DNA of 64,000 nucleotides from Verrucomicrobiota bacterium (GTDB taxonomy: Bacteria; Verrucomicrobiota; Verrucomicrobiia; Opitutales; Opitutaceae): NCBI GenBank assembly GCA_023457715.1, contig JAEWKR010000107.1, positions 62,001-126,000 on the forward strand, given 5' to 3'. The notes under the pieces are model-generated. The model searched no databases. It was not told the origin of the DNA and saw only the letters and a program-made list of their open reading frames with translations. The translations under genes and the position numbers were made by a program. Numbering within the stretch: the first letter of the stretch is position 1; each line of letters starts with the position of its first letter. Of the stretch, positions 34,122 to 44,392 are shown piece by piece.

Positions 34122-35213
34122 CTAGGCCGTCGTCGGCCGCGGTTCAGGCGGCGGGCTGGCTCCCACTTCGACCCGGTTCTGCTCGGGCGCCGCGGCTTGG
34201 TCCGCCTGCACGGCGGCGGCGCAAGGCGTCAGCTTCCGGGTGAGCAGTTGCGTGCTGAGTCCCGGCAGCCGTTCGGAGAACTCGTCCGCATCGCTGCACT
34301 GCCTGAGCGCGCGTTGCACCATGCCCATGCGCGCGTCGAGGTTGTCGATCATCGAAACAAAAACCGCTTCCGGGGTCGCTGCGTACACGGCCGCGCCCCA
34401 TTCGGGCTCCCCTTGGTGCGACAGGACGATGTGCTCCAGCCGTTCCAGTCGCGCGGGGTCGAGGCGCGCCTTGATGCCCGCCTTGCGCGCCAGTTGGTAG
34501 CCGAGAACGACGTGCCCCTGGAGAATGCCGCGACGGCTCCGGCGCGTGGCCAGCGTCCCTTCGTATTCGATGGCCTTGCCCGTATCGTGCAGGAGAATGC
34601 CAGCCATGGCCAGGTCGCCGTCGACTTCGGGGTACAGCGGCAGCAGCGCGCGGCAGGCGCGCGCCATGTGCAGCGTGTGCTCCAGGAGGCCGTGGCGGTA
34701 GGCGTGGTGCATGGCGACCGCGGCAGGGGAGTGGCGGAACGTCTCCCCGATTTCCTCGAACACGCTCCGCACGGTCATCCGCAGCTCGTCGTGCCTGATG
34801 GCGTCGATGAAGGCGTTGAACTCGCGCCACATCGCCTCGTGCTCCTCCGGGGCGGTTTCGATGAGGTTCTCGAGCAGCCCGGGCGCGGCGAGTTCGGTCT
34901 CGTCGAGCACCCGGGCCCTCACCAGGCGGGGAGAGAATCGACCCTGGTAGTACTCGACTTTCCCCTCGAGCTGCAGCGGCGCGCCTTCCCCGGCGGCCTT
35001 GATCGCTTCGAACACGGGGCTGTCCCCGAACACCGTGCAGTTGAACGAGCCCGTGCGGTCGCCCAGCTCGAGGCTGAAGAAGGCGTTGCCGTTCGACGCG
35101 GTTTTCGTGGTCAGCTTGCGGACGATCAGGACACTGACGAACGGGCGACCCTGGAACCCAGGGTCGATCGCCTTGAGTTCACGGACGGTGAGGGGAGAGT
35201 CTTCGTCAGCCAT
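34122..35213 (-). CDS. OB-fold + HD-domain 3'-5' exoribonuclease (YhaM-like)
   Basis: 363 aa. The N-terminal OB-fold nucleic-acid-binding domain covers about residues 20-110 (GRPFVSVLIVRKLTTKTASNG, FFSLELGDRTG). An HD domain follows with HHAYRHGLLEHTLHMA, the DGDLAMAGILLHDTGK doublet and HIVLSHQG. This OB-HD order is that of YhaM/CBF1, a 3'-5' exonuclease. The C-terminal 40 residues are low complexity. Its start overlaps the end of the isochorismatase-like gene by 8 bp, so the two form an operon. Confidence 0.85.
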   Translation of the reverse strand: MADEDSPLTVRELKAIDPGFQGRPFVSVLIVRKLTTKTASNGNAFFSLELGDRTGSFNCTVFGDSPVFEAIKAAGEGAPLQLEGKVEYYQGRFSPRLVRARVLDETELAAPGLLENLIETAPEEHEAMWREFNAFIDAIRHDELRMTVRSVFEEIGETFRHSPAAVAMHHAYRHGLLEHTLHMARACRALLPLYPEVDGDLAMAGILLHDTGKAIEYEGTLATRRSRRGILQGHVVLGYQLARKAGIKARLDPARLERLEHIVLSHQGEPEWGAAVYAATPEAVFVSMIDNLDARMGMVQRALRQCSDADEFSERLPGLSTQLLTRKLTPCAAAVQADQAAAPEQNRVEVGASPPPEPRPTTA

Positions 35214-35781
35214 GGGTTTTCACGAGTTGCGTGTAGGTCTTGAAGAACGGGTGTGAGACCTCGCGGAGCAGTGCGTAGAAGACGGTCTCTGCCGGCAGGA
35301 TGTGCGCGCCGGAACGGGCGAGTGCGTCGAGGCACACCCGCGCATCGTCGGGCCGCCGCGCACTGACCGCGTCGCTGAGAATCGTGACATCCAGGTCCTG
35401 GGCCAGGGCGGCGATGGCCGTCTGGTAAATGCAGACCGGCGTCTCGATGCCGCAGAGGACGAGGTGCTCCACGTCACGGGCGAGAATCTCCTCGCGGATA
35501 TTATCGGCGGCGAGGACGGAGAAGGTTTTCTTTCCGCGGATTGGCGCGCTGGGCGCGAGCGCCAGCAGGCTTGGCTCCGTCCCGCCAAGCTTTTCCGGCA
35601 CCTGCTCGGTGAATAGCGTGGCCAGGCCAACCCCCTGCGCCGCCGCCAGCGCGAAGGCGCAACGCTTCAAGACGCGGTCGCTGTCGGCGACTGCCTTGAT
35701 GAACACCGGCTGCATGTCGACGCAGAGCAGGAGCGTGTTTTCCAGTCCCGTCGTATCCGGCTTGGCTTCAGACGAACTCAT
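35206..35781 (-). CDS. Isochorismatase-family cysteine hydrolase
   Basis: 191 aa from the ATG at 35781. The catalytic pattern is Asp in LLLCVDMQPVF, Lys in RGKKTFS and Cys in LVLCGIETPVCIYQTA with the cis-peptide-type GIETPVC loop. Superfamily members hydrolyse amides such as nicotinamide or ureidoglycolate-type compounds, and the substrate here is unknown. It is not likely to be the siderophore isochorismatase, since no ent genes are nearby. It overlaps the downstream HD nuclease gene. Confidence 0.85.
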   Translation of the reverse strand: MSSSEAKPDTTGLENTLLLCVDMQPVFIKAVADSDRVLKRCAFALAAAQGVGLATLFTEQVPEKLGGTEPSLLALAPSAPIRGKKTFSVLAADNIREEILARDVEHLVLCGIETPVCIYQTAIAALAQDLDVTILSDAVSARRPDDARVCLDALARSGAHILPAETVFYALLREVSHPFFKTYTQLVKTHG

Positions 35782-35810
35782 GGTCCGAGGGTAAAGCCGT
35801 GGTCGGCACG

Positions 35811-35974
35811 GTTTCGAGTTTCGAGTTGAGGCCTGGGTAAGTTGTCCCGACGTCAGGCGGAAGGAGTGTGCTCGGCTGCGAGAAGCGGAACGGGTGGGTT
35901 GTGCGGGAGGGGACTCGGAATCCGCCTGAAGGCGGGCCAGACTCAAAACCCAAAACCCAAAACCTCAAACTCAG
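35811..35974. repeat. Inverted arms of GAGTTTC / CAAAACC units in a divergent intergenic region
   Basis: A short left arm at 35811-35830 (GTTTCGAGTTTCGAGTTGAG) and a longer right arm at 35941-35974 (ACTCAAAACCCAAAACC units) are about 110 bp apart. Just before the right arm is a CCGCCTGAAGGCGG palindrome shared with 51903-51935. The array lies between two divergent start codons, unlike the arrays at stop codons. Confidence 0.6.
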
Positions 35975-36012
35975 AGCTAGCCTCACGCGGGTCCGCCCCT
36001 AAAACTCGGCCC

Positions 36013-36564
36013 ATGGAAATGAGTCTCCAACCGGTGGCGAAAACGTGCTTCGTGTCAGGCGAGCCGTTTGTCGAGGGTGCCCGGGTGGCGAGCTTCCTCA
36101 TTCGCTCTGCCAAGGGGGAGATCCTGCGTTACGACGTGCTGGAGCCCCAGGTGGCCGGCTTCAAGCCGGAGGGGTTCGTGGCTTGTCGCTGGGTCCAGCC
36201 GTTCAAGCCGCGGAAAGCGAATGAGAATGCCGACCGCGCGCTGAAACTGACCGCGGAAAACCTCTTTGCGACGCTGGCCGATCCGACCACGGAGCCCACG
36301 CCGGAGAACACGCGTCTGCTTCAGTTCCTGGCGTTGATGCTCGAACGGAAAAAGATTCTTCGCCCGCGCGGAAGATCCAACGACGGGGTCCGCAATCGGT
36401 ACGAGCACGCCAAGACGAAGCAGATGTTCGAGGTCCCCGTCGGCGAACTCACCGCGGAGTTCTTCGTGGCGGTTCAGGAGCAGCTCACGATCCTCGTCGG
36501 CGCGCCAAAACCGAAGGAGGACGCGCCCGCGTCCGCCCCCGACCAGCCGGCACCGGCACCGTAG
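36013..36564 (+). CDS. Conserved-looking hypothetical protein
   Basis: 183 aa. It starts MEMSLQPVAKTCFVSGEPFVEG, where a Cys and the phrase CFVSGEPF suggest a small zinc-ribbon-like or beta beginning, though no second Cys pair is seen. The middle is helical (TRLLQFLALMLERKKILRPRG, YEHAKTKQMFEVPVGELT). The tail is Pro/Ala-rich. No family is recognised. Its 3' end overlaps the DUF72 gene by 80 bp in convergent orientation. Confidence 0.65.
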   Translation: MEMSLQPVAKTCFVSGEPFVEGARVASFLIRSAKGEILRYDVLEPQVAGFKPEGFVACRWVQPFKPRKANENADRALKLTAENLFATLADPTTEPTPENTRLLQFLALMLERKKILRPRGRSNDGVRNRYEHAKTKQMFEVPVGELTAEFFVAVQEQLTILVGAPKPKEDAPASAPDQPAPAP

Positions 36565-37495
36565 TCTGGGCATAGGTCGGGGCGCCGGCCGTACGGCGCA
36601 CCAGCGGCGCGGCTTTGCGGGCCGGACGCTTGGCCACGGCTTTGCGCACCCGTCGCACGATATTCCACGCCGGCCACGTCTCGGGTCCCGGGGGCGGGGG
36701 GGCGATTTCGGGAAGCTCCACGCCATCGCCGGCCTTCGGCGCCACACGGTAGGTCGAAAGCATGCTCATCAGGGCGGCGGCATTCAACGGGGCGCGGGTG
36801 TTGAGATCGTTATTGAAGTAAACGTAGCAGGGATATCCCTGGGCGGCCGCTTGCTCCAGTTCCCGCGCCCAGGGGGCCAGCTCATCGTTCGTGTAATCGT
36901 GATACGCGCCTCCCTGGAGGCCATGAAAGCGCAGGTAGACGAAATCGCCGGTGATGGCGTAGTTGACCGGCATCTTGAGCGAGCTGATCCACACGTTGGC
37001 CGCCTTGTGCTTGCGCAGCAGCTCGAGGGTTTGTTCGTCCATCCACGACGGATGCCGAAACTCGACGGCGTGCTGGTACCTCTTCGGCAGCTTGGCGAGA
37101 AATCGACCCAGCCGCTCGAACGTCTCCTCGTTCTTGAGGAAGTTGGGAGGCAGCTGCCAAAGGATGGGCCCGGTCCGGTCCCCCAACGGGACGAGCCGGC
37201 GAAAGTATTTCTGCAGCCCCTTGCTTGTGTCGCGCAGCCGTTTGTTGTGGGTCAGATACCGGCTGCCCTTCACGGCAAAGACGAAGCCATCGGGGGCCTT
37301 TTCGTGCCAGCCACGGACCATGGACAGCGACGGCAGGCGATAGAAGGTGGCGTTGATCTCGACGGTCGGAAAATGGCGAACGTAGTAGCCGAACTCGTTC
37401 TTTTTTGGCCACCCCTTGGGATAGAAATTGCCGGCCCACTGCTTGTAAACCCAGCCGCTGGTACCGATCCAGACTGTGCCCTTGTCTCGCGCCAT
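36485..37495 (-). CDS. DUF72 family protein
   Basis: 336 aa. DUF72 TIM-barrel motifs are clear: IGTSGWVYKQWAGNFYP, the EINATFYRLPS segment, FAVKGSRYLTH, LWQLPPNF, VEFRHPSW and YLRFHG. The function of the family is unknown. The last 80 residues are basic and low in conserved sequence (KAVAKRPARKAAPLVRR), and the final 80 bp overlap the convergent neighbour's coding sequence. Confidence 0.85.
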   Translation of the reverse strand: MARDKGTVWIGTSGWVYKQWAGNFYPKGWPKKNEFGYYVRHFPTVEINATFYRLPSLSMVRGWHEKAPDGFVFAVKGSRYLTHNKRLRDTSKGLQKYFRRLVPLGDRTGPILWQLPPNFLKNEETFERLGRFLAKLPKRYQHAVEFRHPSWMDEQTLELLRKHKAANVWISSLKMPVNYAITGDFVYLRFHGLQGGAYHDYTNDELAPWARELEQAAAQGYPCYVYFNNDLNTRAPLNAAALMSMLSTYRVAPKAGDGVELPEIAPPPPGPETWPAWNIVRRVRKAVAKRPARKAAPLVRRTAGAPTYAQTTVPVPAGRGRTRARPPSVLARRRGS

Positions 37496-37528
37496 TGAGG
37501 AATGGACCGCGAGAGGGTCGGGTAGTTC

Positions 37529-37658
37529 GGGATGCGAGATCCGGGATCCGCGATGCGGGATCCGAGATGCGGGATTTGAGATGCGAGATCCGGGACGCGC
37601 GATGCGAGACGGGCTTTAGGGCTAAGCTTCAGGCCCGGATCTCGGATCCCGCATCTCC
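37529..37658. repeat. Inverted array of GATGCGGGATCCGA-type units
   Basis: Left arm 37529-37610 repeats GGGATCCGAGATGC-like units. A shorter right arm 37634-37658 has the complement (CCGGATCTCGG, ATCCCGCATCTCC). On the minus strand the array starts 7 bp after the hisF stop codon and reaches the upstream region of the DUF72 gene. The unit is unique to this locus. Confidence 0.75.
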
Positions 37659-37665
37659 TTTGCCT

Positions 37666-38427
<762 letters not shown>

Positions 38428-38432
38428 GGGAT

Positions 38433-39039
38433 GGTTTTGGGTTTCTCGTTTCTAGTTTCTGGTTTCTAGTTTCTGGTTTCTAGTTTCTTTCTCCGAATCG
38501 GGAGCGGGTTAGGGACCTTACGTGGACCTGTCACGCTTGAATTTTTGGCCCGTATGCTCGGTGCGTCGGAGGTATGACATGAGCCCAGCTATCGTGCTGC
38601 TCGTTTGGACGGCTAATGCGTAGGCGTCATCGAACTGGTTGGGGGTGACATACCGTTCGTCCAACGCGGTGTAGAGTTCGTCCTTAATCTCTCCCACCGA
38701 GCCTTTCGAGTGGGAGAGAAACTGCCCAAACTCTCGCGATCCGTCTCGCTCAAATCCTTCCGCAATATTCGCAGTCACCGATTGCGCCGCGCGGCGGAGT
38801 TGATCGACCAAAGCGGGATCGCCGGCGAATGAAGGCGATCGCGTCATTTGATAAACGAGTCGGCGCAGCTCTCTCCCATGCTGCCAGCAGGACAGATCCT
38901 CGAATCGGGTAATTGTTGCCACGTTGGAAAAGATGCATTTGCCGTTAGACAAACTCAATTCATCTTTTCGGCCGCAGCCAACCAGAAACCAGAAACCAGA
39001 AACCAGAAACCAGAAACTAGAAACCAGAGACCCAAAACC
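38433..39039. mobile_element. Candidate cassette: four-helix-bundle gene bracketed by inverted TTTCTAGTTTCTGG arrays
   Basis: Left arm 38434-38490 repeats TTTCTAG/TTTCTGG units and begins with GGTTTTGGGTTTC. Right arm 38981-39038 is its inverse (ACCAGAAACCAGAAACTAGAAA) and ends in GACCCAAAACC. The arms are about 60 bp each and nearly perfect in pairing. The only gene between them is the minus-strand four-helix-bundle gene. Mobility is inferred from the structure; no target-site duplication was identified. Confidence 0.55.
38518..38922 (-). CDS. Four-helix-bundle protein (S23/IVP-like, TIGR02436-type)
   Basis: 134 aa if started at the GTG at 38922, where the typical N-terminus (VATITRFEDLSCWQHGRELRRLVYQMT) begins. 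The frame can be extended to a TTG at 38958. Family features are DQLRRAAQSVTANIAEGF and the FGQFLSHSKGSVGEIKDELY helix. Homologues were first seen in intervening sequences of 23S rRNA genes, and related Avd proteins act in diversity-generating retroelements; neither context is present here. No clear ribosome-binding site is seen. It lies wholly inside a pair of inverted repeat arms. Confidence 0.85.
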   Translation of the reverse strand: MATITRFEDLSCWQHGRELRRLVYQMTRSPSFAGDPALVDQLRRAAQSVTANIAEGFERDGSREFGQFLSHSKGSVGEIKDELYTALDERYVTPNQFDDAYALAVQTSSTIAGLMSYLRRTEHTGQKFKRDRST

Positions 39040-39051
39040 GCCGCCTCGCGG

Positions 39052-40812
39052 CTATCCGTCGACCGCGACGACGTCGGGCTCGAAGTTCACGATCAGGCGG
39101 TAGATGTGGCCCGGGCGCATGATCAACGGGTGATCCCGGACCAGATACTGCAGGTAGTGGATCTTGCCGTAATTGGTGCGGTAGGTCGGATCGGCGCTGA
39201 CCACCTCCGTCTCCTGCCACGTCGCCTGGAAGTCGTCCTTCGCCACCGTGCAGCGATGGCCCTGCGGGCCGAGGCCGAGGGCGCCGGTGACGCGGTACTT
39301 GGAGTGCGGAGCGGCGATCGCGAGGCAGTAGCGCAGCTTGTCCAGCGTGACCTGCTGCTTCACCGTGTACGCGAATTCGCAGCTGATCTTGTTGCCGGAG
39401 AAGTTCCACTGGACCTTAACGCTGCCGAGGCCCTTCACCATCTCCTCCTTGAGGTTGATGAGTTCGGGTTGCTCGTACCGGAAATAGAAACTGTTGCGCA
39501 GACCAAGTCCGGTGACGCAGTTCTTGCCGTAGAAGGACGGCAGGGTGACGTGTTCGCCGAAGGTCAGCTCGGGGAGCATGATCGGCAGGTACACGTTATT
39601 GGACCAATCGAAGATTCCCGGCGAGTGAGGGAAGGCCAGCGCATCGCTGGTCAGGGTCGTGCCGCAACTGATCAGCGGGATCTGCAGGTGCAGACCGCTC
39701 TCGCCATCGCGATAGACGAACAGGCCCTGTTCCTTGCGGTTGGATTTGTCGAAGATGACGAAGCGGCCGGTGGTTTTCGGCGGCTCGATGCGGGGCACGC
39801 CCGACGGCATCTGCACGGTCTTGGCGAGACGCGACCACTGGCACAGGTAACGCGCGGCGTCGAAATTCGCCATGCGGGTGGTGTGGTGGGCGTACGCGGT
39901 GCGCTCCTCATCGCGCAGATCGAGGAAGCCATGCTCCTGGTCGAGATAGGTCTCGTAGAAGAACATGAACAACCGGCGGAGGATATCGAAGTACTTCGGT
40001 TTCTGATCGTCCGGGATCCAGCCATCGCGGAGGCCCTGGAGGATGAGGCTGATGCAGTGCATCTGGCCATAGGCGCCGGCGGCGCGGCCGAACGCCCAGC
40101 CCAGGCCGTCCGTGCGGACCAGATCGGGCATCATCTTGATGTACTTCTCCGCGTAGGTGCGGAGCGTGGGCAGCTTCCGGTCGCGGACGCCGCTGTTGGC
40201 GTGGAGCTGAAGCGCGGAGCGGGTGAAGACGAACGTCATCACGCCGTAGAGGTTGAAGTTGCCGCCCAGCCCGCTGGTGGCGTCGTCAAAGAAGCCGGCC
40301 GAGCTGGTCTGGTTGACGCGGTCCACCATGCGCTCGATCAGACGGGAGGTCTCATCCTTCTTCGAGAGGCCGAGACTGAAGCGGGCCACCGCCTTGGCGA
40401 TGTTGAACGCCTGCCAGTGGTTGTCGTAGTCGCTGCGGTGCAGCAGGGCCTTGTCGATGCGCTGCTGGGTTTCCTCCACCAGTCGTTCCCAGACCGGATT
40501 GCGTTCCTTGGAGGGGCCGAAGGCGAGCAGGCCGAGGGCTGCGTAAGCGAGGCCGTTTTCAGCCGCCGGCTCCGTGAACATCTGGGCGGTAATGCAGCGG
40601 GCCGCGAGATCGACCAGGTCGTAGCCCTTCAGCGTCGTCTCACCGGTCGCGCGATAGAATTCGCCCAGGGCGAAGGCCACGTGGCCGGGCTCGTCGGGGC
40701 GGGACTGTTCGCCGGGCGCGGGGAGAACAGTGCCATCGGGTTGAACGGAATCGAGGTTGTGGCCCAACATGGAACGCGCCATGTCGAGGCATTGCTCGGA
40801 AAAACTGTGCAT
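39052..40812 (-). CDS. Large soluble protein of unknown function, helical-barrel-like then beta-rich
   Basis: 586 aa, no signal peptide. The first ~340 residues are helix-rich with repeated aromatic/Gly segments (HVAFALGEFYRATGE, DNHWQAFNIAKAVARFSLG, GLGGNFNLYGVMTFVF, LGWAFGRAAGAYGQMHC), like an (alpha/alpha)6 barrel of glycan-active enzymes. The rest is beta-rich (RFVIFDKSNRKEQGLFVYRDG, NSFYFRYEQPELINL), as in polysaccharide lyases and heparinase-like proteins. I cannot assign a family. The stop is 13 bp from the inverted arm of the four-helix-bundle cassette. Confidence 0.7.
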   Translation of the reverse strand: MHSFSEQCLDMARSMLGHNLDSVQPDGTVLPAPGEQSRPDEPGHVAFALGEFYRATGETTLKGYDLVDLAARCITAQMFTEPAAENGLAYAALGLLAFGPSKERNPVWERLVEETQQRIDKALLHRSDYDNHWQAFNIAKAVARFSLGLSKKDETSRLIERMVDRVNQTSSAGFFDDATSGLGGNFNLYGVMTFVFTRSALQLHANSGVRDRKLPTLRTYAEKYIKMMPDLVRTDGLGWAFGRAAGAYGQMHCISLILQGLRDGWIPDDQKPKYFDILRRLFMFFYETYLDQEHGFLDLRDEERTAYAHHTTRMANFDAARYLCQWSRLAKTVQMPSGVPRIEPPKTTGRFVIFDKSNRKEQGLFVYRDGESGLHLQIPLISCGTTLTSDALAFPHSPGIFDWSNNVYLPIMLPELTFGEHVTLPSFYGKNCVTGLGLRNSFYFRYEQPELINLKEEMVKGLGSVKVQWNFSGNKISCEFAYTVKQQVTLDKLRYCLAIAAPHSKYRVTGALGLGPQGHRCTVAKDDFQATWQETEVVSADPTYRTNYGKIHYLQYLVRDHPLIMRPGHIYRLIVNFEPDVVAVDG

Positions 40813-40925
40813 GCTTGGTGTGCTGGTGGCTGAATGCGACGTGCGGCGACCGCGAAGAAACCGGTGACTCTCAGGAGTTTTAGAGGGGGAGCAAGAGGAA
40901 ACCAGTGAGGGGAACTACGGGTGGG

Positions 40926-40949
40926 AAAAAGGCCGGCGTTCGGCCGGCC
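40926..40949 (-). terminator. Intrinsic terminator of rho-2
   Basis: On the minus strand a GGCCGGC/GCCGGCC stem with a short loop is followed by five T residues. It lies 10 bp after the rho-2 stop codon. Confidence 0.7.
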
Positions 40950-40958
40950 CCGGGGAGC

Positions 40959-42203
40959 TCAACGGGCGATAAGTTTCAGGAACTCGCCGTTGGTCTTCGT
41001 CTTGGACAAGCGGGCGATCATCGTCTCGCACGCTTCCTCGATCTTCTGCTGCACCAGCGCGCGACGGAAGAAATGGATTCCCTCGAGCGTCTTGGCGTCA
41101 ATCAGCAGCTCCTCCTTGCGGGTGCCGCTGGCGGCGATGTTGATCGCCGGCCACAACCGCATTTCGGCGCACTTCCGATCCAGCACGAGCTCCATGTTGC
41201 CGGTGCCCTTGAACTCCTGGAAGATCACGTCGTCCATGCGGCTGCCGGTCTCCACCAGCACCGAGGCGACGATGGTCAGCGAGCCGGCTTCCTCCGTCTT
41301 GCGGGCCGTGGCGAAGAGCTGACGGGGTTTTTCGAGGGCGCGGACGTCGAGGCCGCCCGATCCCGTGCGGCCCGAATTGCGGGCGGTGTTGTGCGCGCGG
41401 GAGAGGCGGGTGATCGAATCGACAAACAACACCACGTCGCGGCCGGCCTCGACCAGGCGCTTGGCGCGCTCGATGCAGAGATCGGCGATCCGGATGTGGT
41501 TTTCGATCTGCTCGTCGTTCGACGACGCCCAGATCTCGGCTGCGGGCACGCTGCGCTTGAAGTCGGTGACCTCTTCCGGACGTTCGTCCACGAGGAGGAT
41601 CATGACCTGGCACTCGGGATTGTTCTCGAGGACGCCCAGCGCCATGTCACGGAGCAGGGTGGTCTTGCCGGTCCGGGGAGGGGCGACGATGAGGCCACGC
41701 GTTCCCTTGCCGATCGGACAGAAAAGGTCGACCGCGCGGGTGGTGAGCCGGCCGTCCTTCATCTCCATCTTCAGATGCTGATTCGGCGAAATGGTGGTGA
41801 GCGAGGTGAACTCGGGTTTTGCACGCCGATCCTCGATTGTCGTCCCATCCACCGATTCGATGAACTTCATCTTCGGGTTGGCGAAGCGCCCGTCGGGCGG
41901 AAAGGCGGTGCCACCCACGAGCATCCCGGGCTTCAGCTTGAAGCGACGGATGAGCTCCTTCGGGACGAAGGGATCCGTGGGGCGACGTTTGCCTCCCTTG
42001 CTGACGTCGATCAACATGCCGTTCCCTCCGCGCTGGACGTCGATATCGAGGACGCCCTCGACATGGATCGTGTTTTCAGCCGGCGCCGGCGCGGCGGCCG
42101 GAGTGGAGGGGGCAGGATTGGGGGTGTCCGCGGCAGGTACGGCCGCGTTCGAATTTTCGGACGCAGGCGTGGACGGGGAAGCGGACGCGCTTTTCTTTTC
42201 CAT
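40959..42203 (-). CDS. rho: Second, diverged transcription termination factor Rho (Rho-2)
   Basis: 414 aa from the ATG at 42203 (a GTG at 42224 is also possible). A short Ala/Pro/Ser-rich tail (about 45 aa) is followed by the cold-shock-like RNA-binding domain (DPFVPKELIRRFKLKPG) and the ATPase: Walker A APPRTGKTT, VDERPEEVTDFKRS, LFVDSITRLSRAHN, KGTGNMELVLDR, SGTRKEELL. The Rho_N domain is missing and the Q-loop reads SSNDE instead of STFDE. The catalytic motifs are intact, so it should be an active helicase. It may be the minimal housekeeping copy or a specialised paralogue. Confidence 0.88.
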   Translation of the reverse strand: MEKKSASASPSTPASENSNAAVPAADTPNPAPSTPAAAPAPAENTIHVEGVLDIDVQRGGNGMLIDVSKGGKRRPTDPFVPKELIRRFKLKPGMLVGGTAFPPDGRFANPKMKFIESVDGTTIEDRRAKPEFTSLTTISPNQHLKMEMKDGRLTTRAVDLFCPIGKGTRGLIVAPPRTGKTTLLRDMALGVLENNPECQVMILLVDERPEEVTDFKRSVPAAEIWASSNDEQIENHIRIADLCIERAKRLVEAGRDVVLFVDSITRLSRAHNTARNSGRTGSGGLDVRALEKPRQLFATARKTEEAGSLTIVASVLVETGSRMDDVIFQEFKGTGNMELVLDRKCAEMRLWPAINIAASGTRKEELLIDAKTLEGIHFFRRALVQQKIEEACETMIARLSKTKTNGEFLKLIAR

Positions 42204-42304
42204 AACGTGATTGAGGGCAGACACGTCCCGCGCTTGACGCTTGAAACTTGCGGCAGGATAAGAGCCGCGGTTTTGCGACTTTAACCCCTAAAACCGACAC
42301 CCAC

Positions 42305-44263
<1,959 letters not shown>

Positions 44264-44276
44264 ACGGGCACGACCT

Positions 44277-44307
44277 GCGCCAGCGCGGTCCAGGGCCGCG
44301 CTGGCGC
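44277..44307 (+). terminator. Strong 12-bp hairpin after acs
   Basis: GCGCCAGCGCGG pairs perfectly with CCGCGCTGGCGC across a 7-nt loop, 13 bp after the acs stop. There is no T-tract, so it may protect the 3' end or assist Rho-dependent termination. Confidence 0.55.
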
Positions 44308-44340
44308 ATACGAGCCAGGGACGCCCCGACTCCACGCGGC

Positions 44341-44373
44341 AAAAAAAAGAGCGCGCCAAATGGCGCGCTCTTT
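44341..44373 (-). terminator. Intrinsic terminator of the NHL/Ig surface protein gene
   Basis: An 11-bp perfect stem (AGAGCGCGCCA) with a 2-nt loop is flanked on the minus strand by eight T residues, 20 bp after the stop codon. The short T run on the other side could also serve acs. Confidence 0.88.
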
Positions 44374-44392
44374 GCGTCGGTGAGAGGGAGCG

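Noticed and set aside
34041..35243. A 400-aa open frame antisense to the OB-HD nuclease
   Set aside because: Shadow of a well-supported minus-strand gene.
38518..38922. Four-helix-bundle gene as part of a diversity-generating retroelement
   Set aside because: No reverse transcriptase and no template/variable repeat pair were seen in the window; only the Avd-like fold is similar.
38848..40833. A 661-aa open frame antisense to the 586-aa gene
   Set aside because: It runs through the inverted repeat arm and has shadow-frame composition; the minus-strand protein has plausible secondary structure and normal composition.
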